Assembly: GCF_002723455.1 (NCBI RefSeq)
Contig: NZ_PDUS01000012.1
Location: 701 to 55,752, forward strand
DNA: 55,052 nucleotides
Direction: 5' to 3'
Source: Pseudoalteromonas sp. 3D05
GTDB taxonomy: Bacteria; Pseudomonadota; Gammaproteobacteria; Enterobacterales; Alteromonadaceae
The notes under the pieces are model-generated. The model worked only from the letters and a program-made list of their open reading frames with translations, was not told the origin of the DNA and searched no databases. The translations under genes were made by a program, and so were the position numbers. Every line of letters starts with the position of its first letter. The first letter of the stretch is position 1. Shown here in pieces: positions 1 through 8,646 of this stretch.

Positions 1-180
1 CCTAGAACCTAGAACCTAATGTTCCCATATCGCTCTTGAATTTATTCTATTTACCTCCATATAAATCTAGTCGATATTTGTTGTGTCATTTGATTTAAAG
101 TTATCTTTACGGCGTTTTTAAATTTTTTCGATTAAAAATGGCTAACTTTATCAACAGATAGTTCGTTGTATCGCAGAGTC

Positions 181-189
181 TGGTATAGT
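181..189 (+). promoter_or_regulatory. putative extended -10 promoter of secA
   Basis: The sequence TGGTATAGT matches an extended -10 element (TGn followed by TATAGT). No good -35 hexamer is seen at normal spacing, which is acceptable for extended -10 promoters. Transcription would start near base 196, giving secA a leader of about 160 bases. This is a motif call only. Confidence 0.4.
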
Positions 190-234
190 GGCGCACGAGA
201 TAAATGCTGAAAATTACAGCGTTTATCAAAATTG

Positions 235-275
235 CTAATTAATATGTTCTTTTTTATGAGCAGTATATTAATTAG
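235..275 (+). promoter_or_regulatory. inverted repeat in secA leader
   Basis: Perfect 11-base arms CTAATTAATAT (235-245) and ATATTAATTAG (265-275) surround a 19-base spacer. Two more hairpins follow before the start codon: CCCCA/TGGGG at 285-299 and GTTAGTTGA/TCAGCTAAC at 311-331 with one G-U pair. The last one ends 26 bases before the secA ATG and could affect translation. The AT-rich arms could alternatively be a protein binding site. Confidence 0.4.
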
Positions 276-357
276 TAATATTATCCCCATTGTTTGGGGG
301 CATAAAATGGGTTAGTTGATGTTCAGCTAACAAAGAATACATTGTAACGGTTTTATC

Positions 358-3066
358 ATGATATCTAATTTATTTACCAAGATTTTTGGTAGTCGCAATG
401 ACCGCACTATTAAAAATTTAAGAAAGACGGTCGCGCTAATCAACGCGCTTGAAACGCAACTAGAAGCGCTTTCAGACGAAGATTTAAAAGCCAAAACAGC
501 AGAATTTAGAGAGCGTTACGATAACGGGCAAAGTCTTGATGACATTTTGCCAGAGGCATTTGCTGTCGTGCGTGAGGCGTCAAAACGTGTTAATGGCATG
601 CGCCACTTTGACGTTCAGCTTTTAGGTGGCATGGTTTTACATCAAGGCCGCATCGCAGAAATGCGTACAGGTGAGGGTAAAACCCTTACTGCAAGTTTAC
701 CTGCTTACCTTCGTGGTTTAACAGGTAAGGGTGTTCACGTTATTACGGTGAACGACTACCTTGCTAAGCGTGATGCTGAAACTAACCGTCCATTGTTTGA
801 GTTTTTAGGCTTAACAGTGGGCTGTAATGTACCAGGCATGATGCCACAACAGAAAAAAGAAGCGTACTCAGCAGACATTACCTACGGTACAAATAACGAG
901 TTTGGTTTTGATTACTTGCGCGACAATATGGCGTTCAGTATTGATGAGCGCGTACAGCGTCCACTTTACTTTGCTGTCGTGGATGAGGTGGATTCAATCT
1001 TAATCGATGAGGCGCGTACTCCGCTCATTATTTCAGGGCCTGCAGAAGATAGCTCGCAGCTTTACACCGAAATTAACACCATTGTTCCTTTACTTGAATT
1101 ACAAGAAAAAGAAGACGAAGAAGGTGTTGAAGGCGATGGCGATTTCACCATTGATGAAAAAGCAAAACAAGTTCATTTAACTGAACGTGGCCAAATTAAA
1201 GTTGAAGAATTACTTTCGGAGCGTGGCTTAATTGAAGAGGGCGATTCGCTTTATTCTGCAGGTAGCATTACGTTACTTAGCCACATTTATGCTGCGTTAC
1301 GTGCTCATAAGCTTTATCAAAAAGACATTGATTACGTTGTTAAAGAAAACGAAGTAATTATTGTTGATGAACACACAGGCCGTACAATGGAAGGTCGTCG
1401 TTGGTCTGAAGGTTTACACCAAGCTGTTGAAGCAAAAGAAGGTGTAAAAATTCAAAACGAAAACCAAACGTTGGCATCAATTACCTTCCAAAACTATTTC
1501 CGTATTTACGATACCCTTGCAGGTATGACAGGTACTGCAGACACTGAAGCATTTGAGTTTCAGTCAATCTACGGTTTAGATACTGTTGTTATGCCAACTA
1601 ATAAGCCAATGATCCGCGACGATCGTGCTGATTTAGTGTATCTAACACAAGATGAAAAATACGAAGCAATTTTAGTTGATATTAAAGATTGCCAAGAGCG
1701 TGGGCAACCAGTGCTTGTTGGTACTATCTCGATTGAAAGCTCTGAGTATTTATCGCAGTTTTTACGTAAAGAAAAGATCAAGCACAACGTACTAAATGCA
1801 AAGTTCCACGCGCAAGAAGCCGATATTGTATCTGATGCTGGTTTACCAGGCACAGTAACCATTGCTACCAACATGGCAGGTCGTGGTACAGATATCGTAC
1901 TCGGTGGTAACTGGAACAGCGAAGTTGAAAAGCTGGATAACCCAACTGACGAGAAAATAGCTGAAATCAAAGCTGCGTGGCAAATTCGTCATGATGCTGT
2001 AATTGCAGCGGGTGGTTTACATATTATTGGTACTGAACGCCATGAGTCGCGACGTATTGATAATCAGTTACGTGGTCGTTCGGGTCGTCAGGGTGATGCT
2101 GGTTCAAGCCGTTTCTACCTTTCGATGGATGATGCGCTAATGCGTATATTTGCTGGTGAACGCATGACTAACATGATGCGTAAACTCGGTATGCAGCGTG
2201 GCGAAGCCATTGAACATCCATGGGTAAACCGTGCTATCGAAAACGCTCAGCGTAAAGTAGAAGCGCGTAACTTTGATGTTCGTAAACAATTACTTGAATA
2301 CGATGATGTAGCAAACGATCAACGTCGTGTTGTATACGCACAGCGTAATGAATTACTTGTTGAAGGTGATATTTCTGAGACAATTACGGTAATTCGTGGC
2401 GATGTACTTAACGGTATGATTGACCAGTACATTGCACCGCAAAGCTTGGCTGAAATGTGGGATATCCCGGGTCTTGAAGAACGCTTAAAACAAGACTTCT
2501 TATTGGAACTGCCAATTTCGCAATGGTTAGCTGACGACAGCAAGCTATACGAAGAAAAATTACGTGATCGTATTGAAGAAGCGGTTACTAATGCCTATAA
2601 GGAAAAAGAGCAGCAAGTTGGTGAGTCTGTTTTACGCCAGTTTGAAAAAGCAATTATGCTACAAAGCTTAGATCAGCATTGGAAAGATCACTTAGCTGCG
2701 ATGGATCACCTACGCCAAGGTATTCATTTACGTGGTTATGCGCAAAAGAATCCAAAGCAAGAATATAAGCGTGAGTCATTTGAGTTGTTCTCTGAAATGC
2801 TTGAAAACCTTAAAGTTGATGTTGTAGGCATTTTAAGTAAGGTTCAAGTGCGTGCAGAAGAAGATGTTGAAAAAGTCGAAGAGCAACATCGCCGCAGTGA
2901 AAATGCGCCTCGTCAGTACCAGCATGAAGAAGCTGAGCACGTGGGTGGTGAAGCACCAGCAGGTGCTACAGTATCAGCCCGTACGGAGCCAAAAGTAGGC
3001 CGCAATGAGCCATGCCCATGTGGTTCTGGCCAAAAGTTTAAACAGTGTTGTGGTAAATTAAAGTAA
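358..3066 (+). CDS. secA: preprotein translocase ATPase SecA
   Basis: SecA is the ATP-driven motor that pushes unfolded preproteins through the SecYEG channel in the inner membrane. The 902-residue product has the normal family length. It shows the Walker A motif MRTGEGKT at residues 102-109, with the lysine at 108 as in E. coli, the [12 protein letters not shown] helicase segment, the preprotein cross-linking region and helical scaffold, and a C-terminal zinc-binding tail with cysteines 886, 888, 897 and 898 that contacts SecB. The ATG at 358 begins the conserved N-terminus. In E. coli secA follows lpxC and secM; here it stands about 33 kb before lpxC with no secM, but mutT still follows. 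A strong hairpin terminator lies just after the stop codon. Confidence 0.98.
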   Translation: MISNLFTKIFGSRNDRTIKNLRKTVALINALETQLEALSDEDLKAKTAEFRERYDNGQSLDDILPEAFAVVREASKRVNGMRHFDVQLLGGMVLHQGRIAEMRTGEGKTLTASLPAYLRGLTGKGVHVITVNDYLAKRDAETNRPLFEFLGLTVGCNVPGMMPQQKKEAYSADITYGTNNEFGFDYLRDNMAFSIDERVQRPLYFAVVDEVDSILIDEARTPLIISGPAEDSSQLYTEINTIVPLLELQEKEDEEGVEGDGDFTIDEKAKQVHLTERGQIKVEELLSERGLIEEGDSLYSAGSITLLSHIYAALRAHKLYQKDIDYVVKENEVIIVDEHTGRTMEGRRWSEGLHQAVEAKEGVKIQNENQTLASITFQNYFRIYDTLAGMTGTADTEAFEFQSIYGLDTVVMPTNKPMIRDDRADLVYLTQDEKYEAILVDIKDCQERGQPVLVGTISIESSEYLSQFLRKEKIKHNVLNAKFHAQEADIVSDAGLPGTVTIATNMAGRGTDIVLGGNWNSEVEKLDNPTDEKIAEIKAAWQIRHDAVIAAGGLHIIGTERHESRRIDNQLRGRSGRQGDAGSSRFYLSMDDALMRIFAGERMTNMMRKLGMQRGEAIEHPWVNRAIENAQRKVEARNFDVRKQLLEYDDVANDQRRVVYAQRNELLVEGDISETITVIRGDVLNGMIDQYIAPQSLAEMWDIPGLEERLKQDFLLELPISQWLADDSKLYEEKLRDRIEEAVTNAYKEKEQQVGESVLRQFEKAIMLQSLDQHWKDHLAAMDHLRQGIHLRGYAQKNPKQEYKRESFELFSEMLENLKVDVVGILSKVQVRAEEDVEKVEEQHRRSENAPRQYQHEEAEHVGGEAPAGATVSARTEPKVGRNEPCPCGSGQKFKQCCGKLK

Positions 3067-3083
3067 CCCTAGTTTAAACGTTG

Positions 3084-3112
3084 AAAAAGCGACGCATGCG
3101 TCGCTTTTTTGT
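3084..3112 (+). terminator. secA terminator
   Basis: A run of A, the palindrome GCGACGCATGCGTCGC and a run of six T form a classic intrinsic terminator 18 bases after the secA stop codon. The A and T runs extend the stem, so it could also act in the other direction. Confidence 0.9.
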
Positions 3113-3215
3113 TTTTAAATTAAGGGGAAAGGTTAAAGGGGAAAGGTACTAGGTTCTAGGGAAGTAACTAGGAGCTAGGCGCAATTCTTTCTTCTTGGTG
3201 CGGCTATTAAGCTGT

Positions 3216-3344
3216 TTTTGCGTCAGCAAGCTTAACGCCTACGGGTGTTAAGATTAATTTCGGGGTTAATGTTTTATTTGTAGGCGAGTGGCTTGCCACC
3301 GCGTTTTTAAAGATTTTAATGATGTTTGTTTTGCGTCAGCAAGC
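3216..3344. repeat. REP-like repeat cluster
   Basis: The 16-base string TTTTGCGTCAGCAAGC occurs twice in direct orientation (3216-3231 and 3329-3344). Between the copies lies a palindromic element in the opposite orientation, TGTAGG followed by an inverted repeat GTGGCTTGCCAC (3280-3302). The first copy continues into CTTAACGCC/GGTGTTAAG, a nearly perfect hairpin. The layout of short palindromes in alternating orientation between genes is like REP/BIME elements. Assignment to a genomic family needs a genome search. Confidence 0.5.
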
Positions 3345-3388
3345 CTGATGTCTATAGCTTTTTTATAATTAAAGAAAAAGGGTGTCCA

Positions 3389-3784
3389 ATGACCAAAAAA
3401 ATTGTCCATGTAGCTGTTGGTGTGATCAAGGCAGGTAATACATTATTTATCTGCAAGCGACCTGACGACAAGCACCAAGGGGGTTTGTGGGAATTTCCAG
3501 GTGGTAAGGTAGAAAGCGGTGAGAGTGTGTTTGAGGCCCTTAAACGTGAATTACACGAAGAGGTTGCGCTTACTATAAACAGCTCAAGCGAACTAATGGT
3601 CATAGAGCATGACTATGGTGATAAATGTGTAAAGTTAGATGTGCATTTGGTCACAGATTTTAGTGGTGATGCTCATGGCGCTGAAGGCCAAAAAAGTGCG
3701 TGGGTTGAAATAGCCAAACTAGATGAATACAACTTTCCAGCCGCTAATGTTGATATAATCAATAAGCTTAAGTCACTTGGCTAA
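3389..3784 (+). CDS. mutT: 8-oxo-dGTP diphosphatase MutT (Nudix hydrolase)
   Basis: MutT hydrolyses 8-oxo-dGTP to the monophosphate and so prevents A:T to C:G transversions. The 131-residue product contains the Nudix box: GGKVESGES followed by the REL..E segment and an EE pair. The frame stays open to 3326, but the ATG at 3389 follows the GGTGTCC region and gives the usual MutT N-terminus (MTKKIVHVAVGV); the extra 21 residues would be encoded by the REP-like repeat, so they are not counted. The secA-mutT order is conserved in gammaproteobacteria, although a terminator separates the two here. Confidence 0.88.
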   Translation: MTKKIVHVAVGVIKAGNTLFICKRPDDKHQGGLWEFPGGKVESGESVFEALKRELHEEVALTINSSSELMVIEHDYGDKCVKLDVHLVTDFSGDAHGAEGQKSAWVEIAKLDEYNFPAANVDIINKLKSLG

Positions 3785-3812
3785 AGCATAGGTTTACAAG
3801 GTTAAAGCGAAT

Positions 3813-3845
3813 AAGCCACAAGTTAAAAGTTACTTGTGGCTTTAA
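3813..3845. terminator. bidirectional terminator between mutT and dolP
   Basis: Inverted arms AAGCCACAAGT (3813-3823) and ACTTGTGGCTT (3832-3842) lie between two convergent genes. The T tract after the plus-strand stem is short, so the call is moderate. Confidence 0.6.
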
Positions 3846-3851
3846 ATTTAT

Positions 3852-4418
3852 TTATAAATATTCAAACACTTTGATAACGCGCTCTACGCCAGATACGTTT
3901 CGAGCGATATTCACAGCAGCATTTGCCTCTGCATCACTTACTAAGCCCATCAAAAAAACTTCGCTGTTTTCAGTTACCACTTTAATGTTATTACTACTGA
4001 TGTTTTCAGCAGTGAGTAACTGAGTTTTAACTTTTGATGTTAACCACGAATCATGTGTTTTCGTACTAATACTGATATTAGAGCCAATTCTAATTTGGTT
4101 GTGAATTTTACGAATGCCTTGAATGTTTTCAACCGCTTGCATGGCTTCGTTTTTCATTTCTTGCGTGGCTACTTGGCCAATCAGCAATACAATCCCGTTA
4201 ACACTAATGGCGTTGAGGTTTGCGTGATCTTTTAAGCGCTGTACGTCGTTGATGGCAATACCACTTTTAATTTCAATGTTACTGTCGTCAATCTGTGAGC
4301 CGATGGTACGGCGATCATTCGCGGCTGTTACGGCGCCTGCGGTACCAACCACAACAGCAGCGGCACAACCTTGCAGCAATAAAACGGTACTAATAATAAT
4401 AAGAGACTGCTTGAGCAT
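3852..4418 (-). CDS. dolP: outer membrane lipoprotein with two BON domains (DolP-like)
   Basis: The 188-residue product begins with a lipoprotein signal peptide ending in the lipobox LLQGC, cysteine at residue 18. Two BON domains follow, roughly residues 45-115 and 120-188, including the segments VNGIVLLIGQV and NSEVFLMGLV. In E. coli DolP (YraP) is an outer membrane lipoprotein that binds anionic phospholipids, supports outer membrane integrity and localises to division sites. Length, lipobox and position after diaA match the family. Its start overlaps the diaA stop region by one base, so the genes lpoA-yraN-diaA-dolP form one operon in the same order as in E. coli. Confidence 0.85.
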   Translation of the reverse strand: MLKQSLIIISTVLLLQGCAAAVVVGTAGAVTAANDRRTIGSQIDDSNIEIKSGIAINDVQRLKDHANLNAISVNGIVLLIGQVATQEMKNEAMQAVENIQGIRKIHNQIRIGSNISISTKTHDSWLTSKVKTQLLTAENISSNNIKVVTENSEVFLMGLVSDAEANAAVNIARNVSGVERVIKVFEYL

Positions 4419-5005
4419 TAACTTTCATCCTGCGGAAATAGGGTTAAATCAATAAGCTCACTTAAACAATGTAAATTTACTAAGTGAGATTCAATAATAC
4501 GACTTGGACGTTTTGAGGGAACACGTATTTCTACATCATTAGCGCCTAACAACCCCACGAGTTCACCTCCGTCATCGCCTACCATAACTATGACCTTCAT
4601 ATCTTTGGTAAGTGCAGCTTCGACGGCAGAAATTATATTTTTTTCATTCCCATTGCTGGCTAACACCAACAATAAATCACCTTGGTGTGCAAAAGCTCTA
4701 ATTTGACGCGCGAATGTCTCGTGGTCTTCACTTTGGTTGTTTTGGCCTAAGTTAATGTGCTCCTGCGAGAGTGCAATTGCTGGCAAGCACGGGCGTTCAG
4801 TTTCGTAAAAGTTGATAAGTACGCCAGCCATGTGCTGTGCAAGCATGTGACAACTTGCAGTGCCACAACAAATCAACTTATTACCATTAATAAGGCTCTG
4901 TGCAATAGTAAATGCAGCGGATTCCAATGCGCTTGGTAGTACTTCACCTGCCGCAATTTGTACTTGAATGCTTTCTTTAAAAATTTCTTTTATAGTGTCT
5001 TGCAT
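4418..5005 (-). CDS. diaA: DnaA initiator-associating protein DiaA (SIS domain)
   Basis: This 195-residue SIS-domain protein closely follows E. coli DiaA from start to end: an N-terminal helix with SIQVQIAAGEVLP, the ETERPCLPAIAL strand region and the C-terminal VEIRVPSKRPSRI and LIDLTLFPQ segments. DiaA is a tetramer that binds DnaA and promotes its assembly at oriC. The SIS fold also occurs in sedoheptulose-7-phosphate isomerase GmhA, but the sequence and operon position favour DiaA. The E. coli CCGNGTS segment reads CCGTASC here, which fits a non-enzymatic role. It lies one base after yraN and abuts dolP. Confidence 0.87.
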   Translation of the reverse strand: MQDTIKEIFKESIQVQIAAGEVLPSALESAAFTIAQSLINGNKLICCGTASCHMLAQHMAGVLINFYETERPCLPAIALSQEHINLGQNNQSEDHETFARQIRAFAHQGDLLLVLASNGNEKNIISAVEAALTKDMKVIVMVGDDGGELVGLLGANDVEIRVPSKRPSRIIESHLVNLHCLSELIDLTLFPQDES

Positions 5006-5006
5006 A

Positions 5007-5378
5007 TTAAAATACGTTTTTTATCCAATTAAGTTGTTGCGATGTGTCGCCAGTTATTGCGACAAAATCGATTCTTAGCGGCTGGTTTGTTAGCTTTTTT
5101 GCCGCTAAATAATGATAAATAGTGCGCTTTAGACGCTGTTGCTTTTGTTTTCCTAACGCATGAATAGCGCCGCCTTTTACTTTACTACTGCGAAATTTAA
5201 CTTCAACAAACACCAAAGTGTCTCCGTCACGCATTATCACATCTAGTTCACCATAGGGGCAGTTATAATTTCGCTCTATGGGAATTAACCCTTGCTGTTG
5301 TAAATATTTTTGAGCTTCTAGCTCGTAGTATTGACCTTTTTCTCGGCTATTTTGCCACAGCTGCTTAAACCACGACAT
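5007..5378 (-). CDS. yraN: UPF0102 family endonuclease-like protein YraN
   Basis: The 123-residue product shows the YraN nuclease-fold pattern: a glutamate in the first helix (GQYYELEAQKYL), then GELDVIMRDGDTLVFVEVKFR, which matches the D-x(n)-ExK core of Holliday-junction-resolvase-like and restriction-type folds. The function of the family is not settled; the fold suggests a nucleic acid enzyme. It sits between lpoA and diaA exactly as in other gammaproteobacteria, 27 bases after lpoA and one base before diaA. Confidence 0.92.
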   Translation of the reverse strand: MSWFKQLWQNSREKGQYYELEAQKYLQQQGLIPIERNYNCPYGELDVIMRDGDTLVFVEVKFRSSKVKGGAIHALGKQKQQRLKRTIYHYLAAKKLTNQPLRIDFVAITGDTSQQLNWIKNVF

Positions 5379-5405
5379 GACAACATCCTTGTTGGTATTA
5401 GTACA

Positions 5406-7271
5406 TTATTCACCGCTTGCAACTTGCATAAACAAAGGCACAGGGGCTTGTGTTTTAAGTTTTACAGGCTTTATTTGCTTATCTTTATATTGCGCCCAAT
5501 TTAATTGACGATTAATTTGGCCGTCACTGGTAATACTCAATTGGCCGGTTAAACCTGCATACTGTTTTCCAGGAAACACTCTCAGCTGGTTTAGATCATC
5601 AAGTAAGGCGACTGAATCGTACGCCATCGCGAATAAACGCTGGCTAATATCTACTTGCTCAGGCCACAGTGAGTTATATTGTTGACGCAGTGTCTGATTT
5701 GCAATTTGACCACTTAGCATCCAAGGTAACTCAGTAAAATATAGACCATCAAGGTCACCTTTGTCAGTTCTATCTATTTGCTTACTATGACTTTTAGAGC
5801 TTGCATAAAGAGGAATACGATCGGCAAAGGTACTCACGTTCACATCTAAATAGGGTTTTATTAAGCGTGTTTCAGTCGCATCACCTAAGATATAAATTAC
5901 ATCGATATCTCTGCGCGAACGCGTTTCGCTTTCTACTTCTGTTTTAAATAATGCTTTCACACCTTTTATACGCTCTTTAGACTCAGCGACTTCGAGCAAA
6001 CCTTTGATTGTATTTGGCATGTCTTTTTTGTCTTTATAAAGACCTACTTGCGGTTGGGTTTCGCTGTAGCGCTGCCATTGAACATTAAAGTAATCAACCA
6101 AGCGTTGACCAGCACTGGTATCTGGTGCAAGAAGCATAGGCTTTTGATAGCCCTGCGCTAAAAAGTGTTCTAACGCTTGTTGTACTTCATGCTCTGGGTT
6201 TAATGCAAAAAAGTAATGTTGAGCTGAAGTTCGCTCGCCTTCAATCGCGTTTAAATGCAACGTAGGGTAGCTTTTCAACGATTGCTCGTTTGTCAGTTTA
6301 TCTATATTTACTTTAAGTAGCGGGCCAATTACAAAGTTGGGCTGAATTTCATTTAGTTTGGCGTTAATTTCTGATGTGCTTAGCATTTCATCAATAAAAG
6401 TGGTTTCATTTATTTCACTATTATCGAGCGCACCTAGGATGCCGGCTTTTAATGCATCACCTAATCGTTCATTTGCACCTGACTGGGGGAGTAATACTAC
6501 TAAACGTTTTATATTTAGCGGCTCAGCTGCTAGCAGTTCTGCGTCTTTCTCTGGTAAAACCGCCGATGCAGGGTGGCCAGGGTAACGTCTTTGCCAGTTG
6601 TTGATTGCTTGGTCGAGCTCAACCGGTGCCCCCGAATATACTTGGTGGTATAACGCTAAATTAACCCAGCCTTGTTGAACAACCGAGCCACGATTAAAGC
6701 GTTCTAAAGCATAAGAAGATAGCTGCTGTAAGTTTTGCCATAGCGCTTGGTTTAAACTTGGAATAGTTAAATTACTTTTGCTAGCTGTTTCAGATGCTTT
6801 AAAAAAATAAGGCACGGCTTTTTTCGGTAACTCTTGTGATGTATACACACTGCCCGTTAAATATTGGTGCCACGCATAGTGCTCAGCTTGAGTAAGCTGG
6901 TTATTTAAAGTAGCTAGCATTTCGAGCGCTAAGCTGTTTTTGCCTTGTTGTTTTTGCGCAAATGCGATGTAAAGTTTGTTTTGAATTTGATCAACGCTGG
7001 GGGTTTGTTCAAGGTCAGTGCATATTTGCTCTAATAATGGCCAGCGCTGCTCTGTAATGGCAGCATCGCGTGCGCTATAAAGCAGCTGAATTTTATCTGC
7101 ACCTTGGCGATTTAAGGCAAGTTGGTACATTGAGCGTGCATCAGTTGCTTGAATTTGTGCCGAACTATTCGCTGAACTAAGGTTTTCACTGGTTTTAGTC
7201 GGTTTTTCGGTTGTACTACAGGCCGATAACCCTGACAATATGATTAATAGACTAACAAGTTTAAGTCGCAC
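5406..7271 (-). CDS. lpoA: penicillin-binding protein activator LpoA (outer membrane lipoprotein)
   Basis: LpoA is anchored in the outer membrane and reaches through the peptidoglycan to activate the class A synthase PBP1a. The 621-residue product has a lipoprotein signal peptide with lipobox LSAC (cysteine 18). The N-terminal half is helical and TPR-like (residues about 45-240). From about residue 255 a periplasmic-binding-protein-like domain starts with IKRLVVLLPQSGANERLGDALKAG, typical of the LppC/LpoA family. It is the first gene of the minus-strand operon and is divergent from rsmI across 61 bases. The second, non-lipoprotein role of some members is not evident here. Confidence 0.92.
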   Translation of the reverse strand: MRLKLVSLLIILSGLSACSTTEKPTKTSENLSSANSSAQIQATDARSMYQLALNRQGADKIQLLYSARDAAITEQRWPLLEQICTDLEQTPSVDQIQNKLYIAFAQKQQGKNSLALEMLATLNNQLTQAEHYAWHQYLTGSVYTSQELPKKAVPYFFKASETASKSNLTIPSLNQALWQNLQQLSSYALERFNRGSVVQQGWVNLALYHQVYSGAPVELDQAINNWQRRYPGHPASAVLPEKDAELLAAEPLNIKRLVVLLPQSGANERLGDALKAGILGALDNSEINETTFIDEMLSTSEINAKLNEIQPNFVIGPLLKVNIDKLTNEQSLKSYPTLHLNAIEGERTSAQHYFFALNPEHEVQQALEHFLAQGYQKPMLLAPDTSAGQRLVDYFNVQWQRYSETQPQVGLYKDKKDMPNTIKGLLEVAESKERIKGVKALFKTEVESETRSRRDIDVIYILGDATETRLIKPYLDVNVSTFADRIPLYASSKSHSKQIDRTDKGDLDGLYFTELPWMLSGQIANQTLRQQYNSLWPEQVDISQRLFAMAYDSVALLDDLNQLRVFPGKQYAGLTGQLSITSDGQINRQLNWAQYKDKQIKPVKLKTQAPVPLFMQVASGE

Positions 7272-7332
7272 AATGATTTCCCAATACGTTAACGCGATTT
7301 GCTTATATTACTGACTGACGCAGGAGACCTCA

Positions 7333-8190
7333 ATGTTAAATGAGGAGAATTCAGATAAAATCGGCACTCTTTACATCGTTGCTACCCCAATTGGCAATTT
7401 TGACGACTTAAGCCAGCGCGCAATTGCGACACTATCTCAAGTTGACTTAATCGCTGCTGAAGATACACGCCACACTGGCAAGTTGCTCAGTCACTTTGGT
7501 ATTAAAGCTAAAACCTTTGCTTTGCACGACCATAATGAAAAACAAAAAGCGCAGCAAATTATTGACCAGCTAAATCAAGGGTTAAATATTGCATTAGTTT
7601 CAGACGCAGGTACTCCGTTAATAAGCGACCCAGGCTATGCAGTGGTAAACTTATGCCGTGAACAAGGCGCGCATGTCACACCTGTGCCAGGTGCATGTGC
7701 TGCAATTACGGCAGTGTGCTGCTCAGGACTACCCACTGATCGTTTTCAGTTCATTGGTTTTACTCCAGCTAAAAGTAAAGCGCGCCAAGATTTTTTCATT
7801 GAAGCAGTAAATTCAGGCATTACCAGTATTATGTATGAAAGTACGCACCGTATAATGGCCAGCCTCGATGATTTAGAGAGTGCCCTTGGTAGCGAGCAAC
7901 AGGTGGTATTTGCCAAAGAGCTAACCAAAACCTTTGAAACCTTTTTTAATGGTACGGTAGCTGAGCTCAAGCAATTTTTAACAGATGACCCAACCAAGCA
8001 ACGTGGTGAGATAGTATTGATGCTGCCAGGCAAACCAAAGCTAGTTGACGACATTCCACCCGAAGCACGTAAAATGCTTGCGCTACTTGAAAGCGAAATG
8101 CCAATGAAAAAAGCCTGCGGCATTGTGGCTGATTACTTTGGTATGAAGAAAAACGCTTTATATAAAACAATTATTGACGAAAAAGGTTAA
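7333..8190 (+). CDS. rsmI: 16S rRNA (cytidine1402-2'-O)-methyltransferase RsmI
   Basis: RsmI uses S-adenosylmethionine to 2'-O-methylate C1402 of 16S rRNA in the ribosomal P site. The 285-residue product has the normal length and the family landmarks: GTLYIVATPIGN near the start, AAEDTRHTGKLL, ALVSDAGTPLISDPG, VPGACA and the strongly conserved YESTHRI segment, plus the C-terminal helical part ending in LYKTIIDEKG. The ATG at 7333 is preceded by a GGAG ribosome binding site. The lpoA-rsmI divergent pair followed by rnpB is a usual gammaproteobacterial arrangement. Confidence 0.97.
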   Translation: MLNEENSDKIGTLYIVATPIGNFDDLSQRAIATLSQVDLIAAEDTRHTGKLLSHFGIKAKTFALHDHNEKQKAQQIIDQLNQGLNIALVSDAGTPLISDPGYAVVNLCREQGAHVTPVPGACAAITAVCCSGLPTDRFQFIGFTPAKSKARQDFFIEAVNSGITSIMYESTHRIMASLDDLESALGSEQQVVFAKELTKTFETFFNGTVAELKQFLTDDPTKQRGEIVLMLPGKPKLVDDIPPEARKMLALLESEMPMKKACGIVADYFGMKKNALYKTIIDEKG

Positions 8191-8220
8191 TTCTTTACTG
8201 CACGTAGCATCAAGCTCAGG

Positions 8221-8226
8221 TATACT
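8221..8226 (+). promoter_or_regulatory. rnpB -10 element
   Basis: TATACT lies about 6 bases before the predicted 5' end of the RNase P RNA. The -35 region is not clear; TTTACT at 8194-8199 is spaced a little too far. Confidence 0.5.
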
Positions 8227-8231
8227 GCGCG

Positions 8232-8594
<363 letters not shown>

Positions 8595-8602
8595 CATTCA
8601 AT

Positions 8603-8636
8603 AAAAAAGCCCGCAGTTAACGCTGCGGGCTTTTTT
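8603..8636. terminator. rnpB terminator, probably bidirectional
   Basis: A run of A, stem GCCCGCAG (8609-8616) with CTGCGGGC (8623-8630), and six T residues form a strong intrinsic terminator. The symmetric A and T runs also serve the convergent mscS-like gene. Confidence 0.93.
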
Positions 8637-8646
8637 GTGTTTGAAG

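Larger units (their letters stand above)
1..357. other. secA upstream region with structured leader, no long ORF
   Basis: This stretch before secA holds no convincing gene. It opens with a short tandem repeat of the 7-base unit CCTAGAA (bases 1-18). A possible extended -10 promoter lies at 181-189. Downstream of it come four potential hairpins: 206-220, 235-275 (11-base perfect arms), 285-299 and 311-331. Two tiny reading frames of 12 codons (204-242) and 19 codons (256-315) exist, but neither has a good ribosome binding site, and neither looks like a SecM-type secreted arrest peptide. Confidence 0.6.
3067..3388. other. secA-mutT intergenic region with repeats
   Basis: This 322-base gap holds the secA terminator, an imperfect 14-base tandem repeat (AAGGGGAAAGGT twice, 3122-3147), a TAGGTTCTAGG stretch (3150-3160) that is the inverted form of the repeat at bases 1-18, and a group of REP-like elements at 3216-3344. 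No additional gene is seen. Confidence 0.7.

Noticed and set aside
1569..1970. Minus-strand frame of 133 codons inside secA
   Set aside because: Fully antisense to secA and without start signals.
3326..3388. N-terminal extension of MutT
   Set aside because: The residues would be translated from a REP-like repeat, and the ATG at 3389 gives the normal start.
4418..5005. GmhA (heptose isomerase) assignment for the SIS protein
   Set aside because: Sequence and operon position match DiaA instead, and no heptose genes are nearby.
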